A DNA stretch of 39,612 bases from CAZCQP01 sp964500895 (GCA_964500895.1 CAZCQP010000024.1:1-39612); one strand, 5' to 3'. Numbered from the stretch's first letter, positions 17,153-26,479 are shown. Notes: generated by a model from the sequence alone, not told the origin. Numbers and translations: made by a program.

Positions 17153-19856
17153 GTGAAACTATTTAGGTTTGCAAAGAAGCTGATTGCTGTAACCACAACT
17201 GTTGCACTTGTTGCTGGCTTACTTCCAATTTCTGTTATAGCAAGCAGCGAAGAGTCACCTGCAACCGAAGACACAGCAGTTGCTGATTCCGCAGAAAAAC
17301 CGGCTTCTGATGGTTCAGACAGTGCTGTGGCTGACGAACCAGAGGCTCCGGCATCTGACGATTCTGCTTCTTCCGAAGCTGGCGAACCAGACGCACCTGC
17401 GACAGACGATACCGACACCCCTGGGACTGACGATACTGACGCACCTGTAACGGACGATACTGATGCACCTGTAACGGACGATACCAATTTACCTGCTTTA
17501 GACGATGTTTACCCAGCAATTCCTGATGGTACCGACGGTTTATTGTCTGAAGAAGTGGTGTCATTTGCTCTTTTCAGTGCTGCTGCGACAACCCAGATAA
17601 TTCCGGTTACGATTATTAACGAAAACTGGGAAATCATGGACGAAATCACTTATACAGCAAGTGCACCATGGTTGGCCGGAAGCAAAGAACCACGTGACTT
17701 CTACGATATGATGATTTGGTATCTTTATGACAACTACCCCAACTATCAGCGAATGAGAACAGATACTTTTACTGAAAAAATCGATGGTTGCTATCAAGTT
17801 GTCAGAATTACAGTAATGATTAGACATTACCCTGTTTTAAACCAAAACACATCTGTCACTGTAAAAGTTGTGCAGCCTACAGGAGCAGAAAGCAGCTATA
17901 AAATTAACGATGTGCTGGTTGGTGTACCTTTGGAACCGGCACGCAACAACGAAATTAAAACTAACATTGACCAACATTTGAAAGAAAACTTTCCAAACTA
18001 TTTGGTACAAAGCATCACCCCTTCACAGAGCTTTGTAAAGAAGGACGCTAGTACAAATATCATTACTGTTGTGTTGGCAGAAGCCGAACCAACCGAAACC
18101 ACTGTCACTGTAAACGTGATTCCACAGGGTGCAGAGACGACAAGCTTTACCATTGACAAAGTGGCCATTGGCGTAGCACTGTCTCCCGAAGAAAACACAG
18201 ACATTGCAGGTGCTATCGATACGTATTTGGCTAACCCCACCTATGCAGACTACACCGTAGTGAGCCGTATCCCTTTACAGCCAAACGCAACGAAGGATGC
18301 TACCAATAACGTTATTAATGTTACGCTTACAAAAGCGAAAACAACCGCAACTGTTAACTTTATCCTTCCTGACGGTGGTATAGGCAGCTTTATTATGCTT
18401 GATATGGTCATTAGCACAGCACTGTCTCCCGATGACAACCCAGAGATATCAAACGCTATTAGCAAATGCGTGGCCGACACCTATGCAGACTACACCGTAG
18501 TGAGCCGTATCGCTTTACAGCCAACTGCAACGAAGGATACTACCAACAACGTTATTAATGTTACACTTGCAAAAGCGAAAACAACCGCAACTGTTAACTT
18601 TATCCTTCCATCCAATGATGATGTAGATAGCTTTANNNNNNNNNNNNNNNNNNNNNNNNNNNNNNNNNNNNNNNNNNNNNNNNNNNNNNNNNNNNNNNNN
18701 NNNNNNNNNNNNNNNNNNNNNNNNNNNNNNNNNNNCTACCGACAACATCATTAATGTTAAGTTAGCAGAAATCCCACCAACCCACACAACCGCAACTGTT
18801 AACTTTATCCTTCCATCCAATGATGATGTAGATAGCTTTATCAACCTTGACGTGGCTATTGGCGCAGCTTTAGCACCAGAGTTTAACAAAGACATTCAGG
18901 ACGCCATTGATAAACGATTGGCAGAAAAATATGCTGATTTTAACGTAGAGAGCCGTATACCTTCTCAGGATTTTGCAACGAAGGTTGCTACCGACAACAT
19001 CATTAATGTTAAGTTAGCAGAAATCCCACCAACCCACACAACTGTAACCGTTAACTTTATCCTTCCTAACGGTGACGTAGAGATGTATTTGATCCGCAAT
19101 GTAGCCATTAATTCGTTTTTAGCACCTGCCCATAACAGCGACATCAAAGATGCCATTGACCAACAGTTAGTTGCTAAGTACGCTGACTACACAGTAGAGG
19201 ATATTACACATTCTCAATGGCTTGTTTTAAAAGATGCCGATAAAAACATCATTGATGTTAAGCTGGCAGCAATCGAAGACGGCGACACTGATGAAGGCGA
19301 CACTGGCGAAGGCGACACTGATGAAGGCGGCACTGACGAAGGTGGCACTGATGAAGGTGGCACTGATGAAGGTGGCACTGATGAAGGTGGCACTGACGAA
19401 GGTGGCACTGATGAAGGTGGCACTGATGAAGGCGGCACTGGCGACGGTGGCACTGGCGACGGTGGCAACACCGATAACGGCGTTATCACTCCCGGCAGAG
19501 AAAATCGGCCACAAAATAACAACGGCGTAACCGCGCAACCTTCCACCAACGAACCAACCATTGAAACTGTGGAATTATCCGATGCGCCTGTACCATTAAG
19601 CAGTGCACCTGCACCAGCAGAAGCACCAGAAATTGAAATCGAAGACCTTGAAACGCCACTGGGAAGCTTTGAAACACCTGCACCGGAAGAAGTGGAAATT
19701 ACCGACATGGCCACACCCCTTTCCGATGCACCAAGCATTCCTGGAAACGGTTCTCCCGCTACCAATGACAGCAGCACCATGGCTTTATTCGCAATGATCT
19801 CTGCATTAGCTTTGGCCGCTTCTGGGTTCTTTGGCAGAAAAGCGTTCAAGAAATAA
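17153..19856 (+). CDS. large secreted/surface protein with ~80-residue tandem modules (interrupted by assembly gap)
   Basis: A GTG start at 17153 follows AAAAGGAGG by 8 nt. The protein has a signal peptide (about residues 1-30), then an acidic Asp/Thr/Pro/Ala-rich stretch with an 8-residue repeat of the TDDTDAPV type. At least six related modules of about 80 residues follow. Each has a VTVNFILP-type first strand, an ALSPE-N-I--AI helix region, a YADYTV segment and a closing NVINVTLAKA strand. A GTDEG pentapeptide tract, a Pro-rich stretch, a hydrophobic segment and a Lys-rich tail end the protein. This is the layout of a cell-wall or membrane-anchored adhesin. There is no LPXTG; the SPATN before the hydrophobic segment may be a variant sorting signal. 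A 100-N run (18636-18735) shifts the apparent frame, but both sides read the same module, so one gene is inferred. No family was recognised with certainty. Confidence 0.8.
17403..17486 (+). repeat. 24-bp tandem repeat encoding TDDTDAPV-like octapeptides
   Basis: About three and a half near-identical 24-bp units encode an acidic, Thr/Pro-containing spacer behind the signal peptide. Such tracts commonly act as stalks or spacers in surface proteins. Confidence 0.75.
17849..19275 (+). repeat. array of six or more ~80-residue modules
   Basis: Modules of roughly 230-250 bp repeat across this span. The pair before the gap, and those on either side of it, share long identical DNA stretches, for example the segment ending in AGCTTTA at 18635 and at 18840. 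Modules nearer the two ends are more diverged, as expected for local duplication in the centre. Confidence 0.85.
18636..18735. other. assembly gap of 100 N
   Basis: Exactly 100 N interrupt the repeat array. The left flank ends at the same point in the module that recurs at 18840, and the right flank begins at the point that recurs at 18988. If the missing piece is a single module like the next one, the true gap is 147 bp, a multiple of three that would join the two reading frames. One or more extra modules are possible. Confidence 0.95.
19281..19468 (+). repeat. 15-bp tandem repeat encoding GTDEG
   Basis: About twelve units of GGCACTGATGAAGGT and close variants encode a Gly-Thr-Asp-Glu-Gly tract. 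Most differences are silent or change one residue (D/G). The tract links the module array to the C-terminal anchor region. Confidence 0.9.
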
Positions 19857-19875
19857 TCTTCAATGATGCAGTTCG

Positions 19876-19921
19876 CCTCCTGTATACCCTGCACTTCGCT
19901 GGGTATACAGGAGGTTTTTAT
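19876..19921 (+). terminator. intrinsic terminator of the repeat-protein gene
   Basis: A perfect 14-bp stem, CCTCCTGTATACCC (19876-19889) with its complement at 19901-19914, has an 11-nt loop and is followed by TTTTTATTT. It lies 19 bp after the stop codon and also separates this gene from the convergent oxidoreductase operon. Confidence 0.92.
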
Positions 19922-22165
19922 TTACAGAACTGGGCTGTCGTTCTGGGCTTTAAGCCGTGCCCAGCGCCTGTCCACTTCTTGCTGAATGCTGTGCAAAATG
20001 CTTTCGTTTTCCGGCTTCAGCAAATGCTTGGTGCGTCCCATCATCTTGAACCATTCGCTTACATCCGTTTTCTTCCCCTTCTCCTCTGGGTTGTAGTTAA
20101 TGGTGGTGATGCCGTTTTCAATTTCATACAGAGGGTGGTAACAGCAGTTCACCGCCGCTTCAATCACCGAACGCTCTGTACGGGGGTTGTCGTTCCAGTT
20201 TAATGGGCAGGCAGACAGTGCCCGCACATAAGCCATGCCGTGCTTCTTGGCGTAGGCAGATGCCTTGGCCGCTTTTTTAATGAAGTCTGCCACGTTGGAT
20301 TCAGACACAGTAGCAATATAGGGGATGTGTGTGCCTGCCATGATTTGCGCTGTATCCTTGTGGAAATTAAGCTTACCTTGCTGGGCCTCGCCTACGTGGG
20401 AGGTGGAGGTTTTAGCCCCCAGCGGCGTGGAATAGGAAAGCTGGTAACCGGTGTTCATATAGCCGCCGTTGTCATATTCAAACATAATCATGCAGTGGTT
20501 GCGCAAAGCCGTGCCGATGGCCGGGCCCATACCAATGTCCATGCCGCCGTCCCCGGAAACCATAATGAAAGTGATATCCCCTTCCGGCATTTCGCCCCGC
20601 TTTTGCTTTTGATGGAACATTTCCACAAGACCGGACAATGTGGCTGCCCCATTTTGAAACAGGTTGTGCATATAAGGCACCCGGAAAGCCGTCTTGGGGT
20701 AGCAGGTGGTCACCACCATGCCGCAACCCGTATGGAACAACAATGCCACATTGCCTTCCACGCCTTTTAACAGCAGGTTCACGTTAATGGGAATGCCGCA
20801 ACCCGGGCATGCCCCATGGCCCGGTGCCCAGCGTTTGGGCATGGCGGTGGTATCCTTCACCAAACCGCCTTTCACTGCCATTTTGCAGTTGTCTTCCTGC
20901 CACTGGGCATGGGTGATGCCCGGTGTGCTAACCTCTTGGCTAATTACATCAAACACTTGCTTCACTTCAAAGTTGCCGTTGCCTGGGTAATTGCCGAAAT
21001 AGTCAAAAGATTTAATGTTTTTGTCATTGCCGGAGGCAGCCAGCGCCATTTCCAGCATCTGCACCCCGTCTTCCACGTAAAAATCACGGCCGCTTAACCC
21101 ATACACCCGGCTTAAAACAGGCATGGTTAACCCGGCGCTTTGCATAGCTGCTTTCAACTCCAACGTCAGGTTACCGCCCCCTGCGCCGTAGCTGTCTTGC
21201 CGGTCTGCCACCATCACTGCTTTGGCTTGTTTTAAGTGGTTCACCAAGTTTTCCCCAAACCAAGGGCGCAACACACTGGTGGTAAGCACACCCACCTTTT
21301 TGCCCGCCTGCCGCAAGTTGTCCACAGCCACCCTGGCTGTATCATAAGCAGAACCTAAAATAAACAGCACCGCATCTGCATCTTCGGTTTTATAACCTTC
21401 CGTTAACGTATACTTCCGCCCGGAAGCAACTTCAAATTCCACAAAAGCTTCTGCAACAGCCACTCTGGCGCTTTCCATGGCCATGTGCAGCTGATATTTG
21501 TTGTTCAGCAAATCTGGCTCGTTCATGTAAGCGCCCAAAGTCACCGGGTGCTCCATGTCCAGCATAGAAACCTCCGGCTTATATTCCCCTAAAAATTGCT
21601 GCACATCTTTGTCATTTTCAAACACAGATGTCCGCCGTTTTTGGTGGCTGGTGAAAAAGCCATCAAAGGCCACAATCACCGGCAACTTCACTTTTTCAGC
21701 TACCTTTAGCCCAATGATGTTTAGGTCGTATACCCCTTGGGGTTCCTTGGCAAACAAAATGACCCAACCTGCGTTCAGAGTATACATAATGTCACTGTGG
21801 TCACCCTTAATGGACAGCGGGCCGGAAACCGTCCGGCAGGCCACGTTCAGCACCATAGGCAACCGGGTGCCAGACTGCACCGGTAGTTGTTCCAAGGCAT
21901 ACAGCAAACCGTTGGCGCTGGTGGCGTTAAACACCCGGCCACCCCCGGCACTGGCTCCGTAGCAAATGCCCGCCGCACCGTGCTCCCCGTCTGCCGGAAT
22001 GAGCATCACGTCATGCAGCCCTTCCGCCTTTAAGAAATCCAGATGCTCTGCAATTTGAGTAGAAGGGGTAATGGGGAAATAGCCCATCACATGATAGTTA
22101 ATTTGCTTGGCCGCATACGCCGCCAGCTCGTTACCGCTTTCAAACATTATTTTTTGTGGGTACAT
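19922..22165 (-). CDS. 2-oxoacid (probably pyruvate):ferredoxin oxidoreductase, fused alpha-beta subunits
   Basis: This 747-residue protein combines the alpha part (N-terminal ~430 residues; GYFPITPSTQ pyrimidine-binding motif) and the beta part (from about residue 470). The beta part has GHGACPGCG, which provides cluster cysteines, and the TPP-binding GDGGMDIGMG followed by YMNTGYQ, typical of pyruvate-type enzymes. The reaction oxidatively decarboxylates a 2-oxoacid to acyl-CoA and reduces ferredoxin. The gamma-delta partner is encoded 9 bp upstream, whose stop codon overlaps this gene's TAGGAGGG ribosome site. Pyruvate is the likely substrate from motif similarity, but other 2-oxoacids cannot be excluded. 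Confidence 0.9.
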   Translation of the reverse strand: MYPQKIMFESGNELAAYAAKQINYHVMGYFPITPSTQIAEHLDFLKAEGLHDVMLIPADGEHGAAGICYGASAGGGRVFNATSANGLLYALEQLPVQSGTRLPMVLNVACRTVSGPLSIKGDHSDIMYTLNAGWVILFAKEPQGVYDLNIIGLKVAEKVKLPVIVAFDGFFTSHQKRRTSVFENDKDVQQFLGEYKPEVSMLDMEHPVTLGAYMNEPDLLNNKYQLHMAMESARVAVAEAFVEFEVASGRKYTLTEGYKTEDADAVLFILGSAYDTARVAVDNLRQAGKKVGVLTTSVLRPWFGENLVNHLKQAKAVMVADRQDSYGAGGGNLTLELKAAMQSAGLTMPVLSRVYGLSGRDFYVEDGVQMLEMALAASGNDKNIKSFDYFGNYPGNGNFEVKQVFDVISQEVSTPGITHAQWQEDNCKMAVKGGLVKDTTAMPKRWAPGHGACPGCGIPINVNLLLKGVEGNVALLFHTGCGMVVTTCYPKTAFRVPYMHNLFQNGAATLSGLVEMFHQKQKRGEMPEGDITFIMVSGDGGMDIGMGPAIGTALRNHCMIMFEYDNGGYMNTGYQLSYSTPLGAKTSTSHVGEAQQGKLNFHKDTAQIMAGTHIPYIATVSESNVADFIKKAAKASAYAKKHGMAYVRALSACPLNWNDNPRTERSVIEAAVNCCYHPLYEIENGITTINYNPEEKGKKTDVSEWFKMMGRTKHLLKPENESILHSIQQEVDRRWARLKAQNDSPVL

Positions 22166-22174
22166 AGCGCCCTC

Positions 22175-23251
22175 CTAATAAAGTTCATTAACTACAGCAG
22201 ATTCAGATTCCACCCAAGAATTTGGGCCCACGTCTTCAAACACCAGCTTGTCCACAATCAAATCCTGGTTGCGTACATGGGTTTTGGTAATGTCGTGCTC
22301 CCGCTCCATCCCTGCGGTGATGGCATCTGTGGGGCAAACTTCTGCACAGCGCAAGCAACCTTTGCAGTGGTGGTAGTCCGGCCCCAAGTTCACCATGGCC
22401 GGTTTGCCTTTGTACTCCCCATGGGCAAACTGGTACACCATGTCTGGGCAAGCGGTGTCACACAAGCCGCAGTTGATGCAGCTTTCTTTTTTAAACACGG
22501 GAATGTAGCCTTCCCGGCTGGCACTTAAATCGTTGCTTACTGTGCTGCCGTAAACGGGCACCACGCCACCCATGGGTGCATTTGCATAGCCCCAATCCTG
22601 CTTCACTTCGGCATAAGGCATGTAGGGGAATTTATCCGATTTTTCCACCGTGGTGACCGATACTTTGGCATAACCTTGGTGAATACCTTCTAAGTTGCCG
22701 GGCAAGGCAGCCGGATATTTTTGCCCCAGTGTATCCTTGATCACAGCTTCTAAGTCTGCAAGTTCAATAAAGCCGGAGGCTTTGGCAATGGCCCCAAGCA
22801 TCACCATGTTAACCCGGGTTTTGCATTCCATAGCAATGGCCAATGCGTCTATGAGATACAGCTTCCCGGCGTGCATTTTCAGCCTTTGCCGTATTTTTTC
22901 CGGGGATTCGTCTGTATTCACCACCACTGCCGTGTGCTCGTCCACTCCGGCCATCACACCGGCCTTTCCAGCCAGCCGTTCATGAAACAAGCCCAGAATA
23001 TGGGGTTTTTCAATAGGACTATTTACCCTTATTTCCTCCCCTGCATTGGCATAACGTACAAACGCCTTCACCGGAGAGCCCCTTTTTTCCGAGCCATAGC
23101 TGGAAAAGCTGGAACAGTTCAGGCCCAGGTACAAGGCCCCCAGCTCTCCTAATATTTTTCCGCTTAAATTTGCCCCCAAGCCGCCGATGGATTCCAACCG
23201 GATTTCAAAGTAACCATAGGCGTTGGTGGTGGGCAGGGTTACGGTTTTCAT
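22175..23251 (-). CDS. 2-oxoacid:ferredoxin oxidoreductase, fused gamma-delta subunits
   Basis: This 358-residue protein has an N-terminal gamma domain (about residues 15-195, starting with EIRLESIGGLGANLSGK) and a C-terminal delta ferredoxin-like domain. The delta domain has two [4Fe-4S] motifs, CINCGLCDTACP and CKGCLRCAEVCP. It passes electrons from the TPP site of the alpha-beta protein to ferredoxin. ATG 23249-23251 is preferred because AAGGAGG lies 6 nt upstream; the frame is open for 26 further codons without a ribosome site. It forms an operon with the alpha-beta gene. Confidence 0.9.
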   Translation of the reverse strand: MKTVTLPTTNAYGYFEIRLESIGGLGANLSGKILGELGALYLGLNCSSFSSYGSEKRGSPVKAFVRYANAGEEIRVNSPIEKPHILGLFHERLAGKAGVMAGVDEHTAVVVNTDESPEKIRQRLKMHAGKLYLIDALAIAMECKTRVNMVMLGAIAKASGFIELADLEAVIKDTLGQKYPAALPGNLEGIHQGYAKVSVTTVEKSDKFPYMPYAEVKQDWGYANAPMGGVVPVYGSTVSNDLSASREGYIPVFKKESCINCGLCDTACPDMVYQFAHGEYKGKPAMVNLGPDYHHCKGCLRCAEVCPTDAITAGMEREHDITKTHVRNQDLIVDKLVFEDVGPNSWVESESAVVNELY

Positions 23252-23345
23252 AAAAAACCTCCTTGTGCATATGGATTCACGCAAGTGCCGTGCGTTCTTG
23301 CATTCAAATTCAGACAATAGTATTGGCAAAAAGGGGAAAAATATG

Positions 23346-23385
23346 CAAAAAGCCGTGGAGGATGTACGTACACCCTTCCACGGCT
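23346..23385 (-). terminator. intrinsic terminator of rho
   Basis: A 9-bp perfect stem, AGCCGTGGA (23351-23359) with TCCACGGCT (23377-23385), has a further partly paired apex. On the minus strand it is followed by five T. It lies 27 bp after the rho stop codon and before the oxidoreductase operon. Confidence 0.8.
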
Positions 23386-23412
23386 TGTGTTGTTGTTTAT
23401 TTTTAAAACTGT

Positions 23413-24969
23413 CTAGTTCATTCTGTCATTTTTGGTGCGTAATCCAGGCACGGTAGAGACAAACTCTGCATTGCTTTTGGTACGCAACAGCAAATCGGTT
23501 ACTTGTTCGGTCAAATCCTGGCTGGTTAATTGGCCGGAAAGCTTGCGGATGGTAAACACCGCTTCCAGTTCCTCCTGGGAAAGCAGGTTTTCTTCCCGCC
23601 TTGTACCGGACTTGACAATATCAATAGCCGGAAAAATACGTTTTTCAGACATTCTACGGTCCAGCACCAATTCCATGTTGCCGGTACCTTTAAATTCTTC
23701 AAAAATCACATCATCCATTTTGCTGCCCGTGTCCACCAGCGCTGTGGCTAGAATGGTCAAGGAGCCGCCTTGGGCAATGTTTCTGGCTGCACCAAAGAAT
23801 TTCTTTGGCATATACAAAGCAGCAGGGTCCAGCCCGCCGGACAATGTACGGCCGCTGGGGGGAATGGTTAAGTTGTATGCCCTGGAAAGCCGGGTGATGG
23901 AATCCAGCAAAATCACCAGGTCTTTGCCTTGTTCCACCATGCGCTTGGCACGTTCCAGCACCATTTCCAGCACCCGTTTATGGTGCTCTGGCTGTTCGTC
24001 AAAGGTGGAGTAAATCACATCCACGTTGTTGCCGGAAATAGACTGCTTCATGTCTGTCACTTCTTCCGGCCGTTCATCAATAAGCAGCACAATCAAATAA
24101 ACATCCGGGTGGTTGGTGGTAATGGCGTTGGCTATTTTTTTAAGCAGCACCGTTTTGCCTGCTTTGGGCGGTGCCACAATCATGCCCCGCTGCCCTTTGC
24201 CAATGGGTGCCATCAGGTCAATAATACGGGTGGAAAGCTCAATTTGAGATGTTTCTAAGTGAAGTTTTTCTGTAGGAAATATAGGAATTAAATCTTCAAA
24301 ATTAGGCCGTTTAGCAGCAACTTCCGGGTGGTCCCCGTTAATCGAGGTTACATACAAAATGGCACTAAACTTTTCTCCTTCTTTTGGAATACGAATATTA
24401 CCCCTGACCAAGTCTCCCGTTTTCAAGCCAAAACGCCGAATCTGGGAAGGAGAAATGTAAATGTCTTTGGTACCGGGCAAATAGTTTTCTGTGCGTAAAA
24501 AGCCGTAACCGTCCGGCAATACCTCTAACACACCTTCTTCTTGAATGCCGCTATCCAAATGCTCCATGTGGGTTTTGGGTGCCCGAACCGTTTCGGCAGG
24601 AATGGCCACCGGACGTTCTACAGGTAAAAGCGGGGCGGGTGACAAAACCGTTTGGGGTTGAGCCGCTGTTTTTTCCGGGGCGGCAGGTTCAACCGGGGTA
24701 ACCGTACTACTGAAAACTGGTGGTGCAGGCGTTATTACCGGTGCCGCAATAGGAACAGGCCGAGGGCGCACCGGCACGCGCCGTTTAACAGGAGGCGTTT
24801 CTTCAATGGTAACTTGTTCATGTTCTTCTAATTTCTCTGCTTCTGCTGTTTTGCTATTTGACAAAATCCATTCAATAAGCTCTACCTTTCGGTATTTGGT
24901 AATGGATTTCAGGCCCATGGCTTTCGCTTCTTCACGCAGCTCTGCCAGGGACATTTGCTCTAAATTCAT
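23413..24969 (-). CDS. rho: Rho transcription termination factor
   Basis: Rho is a hexameric RNA helicase that ends transcription at factor-dependent sites. The 518-residue protein has an N-terminal Rho_N helical domain (about residues 1-40), then a Pro/Val/Ala-rich low-complexity insertion (about 55-135). Next come the OB-fold RNA-binding domain with GVLEVLPDGYGFLR (about 145-215) and the RecA-like ATPase with Walker A APPKAGKT and DERPEEVTDM. The C-terminal Q-loop/R-loop region (SGGLDPAAL, GTGNMELVLDRR) is intact. The linker makes it about 100 residues longer than E. coli Rho. The start is supported by AGGAGGAAACC. The 276 bp upstream hold no convincing gene. Confidence 0.97.
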   Translation of the reverse strand: MNLEQMSLAELREEAKAMGLKSITKYRKVELIEWILSNSKTAEAEKLEEHEQVTIEETPPVKRRVPVRPRPVPIAAPVITPAPPVFSSTVTPVEPAAPEKTAAQPQTVLSPAPLLPVERPVAIPAETVRAPKTHMEHLDSGIQEEGVLEVLPDGYGFLRTENYLPGTKDIYISPSQIRRFGLKTGDLVRGNIRIPKEGEKFSAILYVTSINGDHPEVAAKRPNFEDLIPIFPTEKLHLETSQIELSTRIIDLMAPIGKGQRGMIVAPPKAGKTVLLKKIANAITTNHPDVYLIVLLIDERPEEVTDMKQSISGNNVDVIYSTFDEQPEHHKRVLEMVLERAKRMVEQGKDLVILLDSITRLSRAYNLTIPPSGRTLSGGLDPAALYMPKKFFGAARNIAQGGSLTILATALVDTGSKMDDVIFEEFKGTGNMELVLDRRMSEKRIFPAIDIVKSGTRREENLLSQEELEAVFTIRKLSGQLTSQDLTEQVTDLLLRTKSNAEFVSTVPGLRTKNDRMN

Positions 24970-25245
24970 GGTTTCCTCCTGATCTATGGTTGTGGAACTA
25001 CAGCCATTGGCATATATTGCAACACCTGGCTATAAAGACGGACCGTTAAAACGTACAATAATACATATTATTAATGAAAGAAAAGCCCTATGGCCAAGCT
25101 CAAGGCCAAGCCCAAGCTCATACCTGCCGAAACAAGCCGTATTCATTGGTAAATGGAACTTGGCAACTGACAATTGGTGATGCGCAATTGGTCGTTGGCA
25201 ATAGGACTTTTCACTACCGGAAGCGACAGTGCAGGTGCACTGTAA
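24970..25245. other. intergenic region upstream of rho
   Basis: This 276-bp stretch separates rho from the LysM gene. It contains a short tandem GGCCAAGCTCAA-like repetition (about 25091-25118), two CAATTGGT copies near 25170-25192, and a perfect inverted repeat CAGTGCA-GG-TGCACTG at 25227-25242, just past the LysM stop codon. No T-run follows the inverted repeat on either strand, so it is not a standard terminator. Open frames here look accidental. Confidence 0.5.
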
Positions 25246-26409
25246 TCATTTGGGTGGAATTTGCAAGACTTGCCCTAGCTTAAGCTTGGTAGGGTCTGTA
25301 ATGTTATTGGCCGCTTGAATGTCATTTGCCCGTGTTGTAGTGCCATACATTTTTTTACTAATGGAAGACAAAGTGTCTCCGGTTTCTATTGTATATTGCT
25401 TTCCGCCTGTTGCGGTTGCGGTTGTGTTTTGGTTGTTGCCAGGAGCAGGAATGGGAGAGGTTGGGGTTGTTATGCCTTCACCAGCGCCACCTTCTTCACC
25501 CTCTGGTGTGGCAGGGTTGCCCCCTTGGGTATACATGGCCAGCTTTGCCTCCAGGTCTGCCACCCGTGCTTGAAGCGTATCATTTTGCATTTTAATTTCG
25601 CTGTTTTTTTGCTCCAGCTCGGCCGCTTGTTCCTGGTTGGCCGTGGCTTCTTTTAACTTTTGATTAGCGGCATTCAGTTGGAAAGCCATTACCGCCAGCA
25701 ACACCACCGACAACAAAATCATTACACTAAGGGCAATGGTTTTTACCGGTAACGGGCTTTCATCATCGTAATCGTCATCATCGTCTTCTTCAAAAAACAC
25801 TTTTTTGCTGTGTGCCGTTGATGGCGGTTTGTAAACATCTTTATTTTTGGCTTGATTATACTTTGGGGTTACCCGTTTCACTGCATCCCCGTCGGTCATG
25901 TGCGCCCCGGAAGCCCCCCTGGGTGCTCTTGTCTCCACCGGCTCCTCTGCATCCATGTAGCTGTCCCAGTTTTGTTCCTGCCGGGACTTGCGGCGGTAAA
26001 GGGAAAAACCATAATCTGCATCGTCCTCTTCCCCATCGTCACCTGGGTTGTATGCATTGGAACGCTTGGGAGACGTGTACGCTTTATGGTTCACAGGTTC
26101 TTCATACCCTTTATGGGGTGCTTCCCGTTTAGCTCCGGTTGCCGCTCTACCTGTCTTTGGCGTGTGGTCCGGCTCATGTTTTGGCTTTGGTTTTGCTCGC
26201 TCAAAGCCTCTTACCAAATCTTCATCATCATCGGTTTCTTCCGGCCCTTCGGCTTTACCTGAAAAAGCATTGCCAAACAACCGGCCCACCACCCGTTTGG
26301 GTGTGTCGTCATTATAATAATCCAACGCCTGGCTATCGTCTGCGCTATTGCCCCTAACGGCGTCGTATCTTTCATCTTCGCCCATTTTGTCTCGCCTTGA
26401 CTGGCTCAA
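25246..26409 (-). CDS. membrane protein with cytoplasmic acidic region, coiled coil and C-terminal LysM domain
   Basis: This 387-residue protein begins with about 220 hydrophilic, highly charged residues without a signal peptide, ending in a run of acidic residues. One membrane segment follows (about 223-244), then a heptad-rich coiled coil (about 245-292), a Gly/Thr/Pro linker, and one LysM peptidoglycan-binding domain at the end (about 338-387; YTIETGDTLSSISKKMYG). The expected topology is N-terminus inside and LysM outside, so it links the cytoplasm to the wall, possibly in division or envelope organisation. The start is a TTG with AAGGGGGG 6 nt before it; an in-frame ATG eight codons later with AAGGCGAG is an alternative. 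Confidence 0.85.
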   Translation of the reverse strand: MSQSRRDKMGEDERYDAVRGNSADDSQALDYYNDDTPKRVVGRLFGNAFSGKAEGPEETDDDEDLVRGFERAKPKPKHEPDHTPKTGRAATGAKREAPHKGYEEPVNHKAYTSPKRSNAYNPGDDGEEDDADYGFSLYRRKSRQEQNWDSYMDAEEPVETRAPRGASGAHMTDGDAVKRVTPKYNQAKNKDVYKPPSTAHSKKVFFEEDDDDDYDDESPLPVKTIALSVMILLSVVLLAVMAFQLNAANQKLKEATANQEQAAELEQKNSEIKMQNDTLQARVADLEAKLAMYTQGGNPATPEGEEGGAGEGITTPTSPIPAPGNNQNTTATATGGKQYTIETGDTLSSISKKMYGTTTRANDIQAANNITDPTKLKLGQVLQIPPK

Positions 26410-26479
26410 GAGCAGCCCCCCTTATCTTTTGCAGAATGGCAAATGATGCCATTATATTTTTTTATACTTTCATACAATT

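Noticed and set aside
17122..17487. Minus-strand open frame rich in Ser/Val/Gly
   Set aside because: It is the antisense of the acidic N-terminal repeat of the surface protein, with no start signals of its own.
19281..19468. Short regular repeats considered as a CRISPR array
   Set aside because: Units are 15 bp without unique spacers, keep a reading frame, and encode a uniform peptide; no cas genes are nearby.
19214..19894. Long minus-strand open frame encoding SVPPS-type repeats
   Set aside because: It is the antisense of the GTDEG repeat tract; repeats without stop codons open all frames, and no ribosome site or sensible composition supports it.
24986..25283. Two small plus-strand open frames upstream of rho
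   Set aside because: No ribosome site fits, composition is unlike neighbours, and they overlap each other in different frames.
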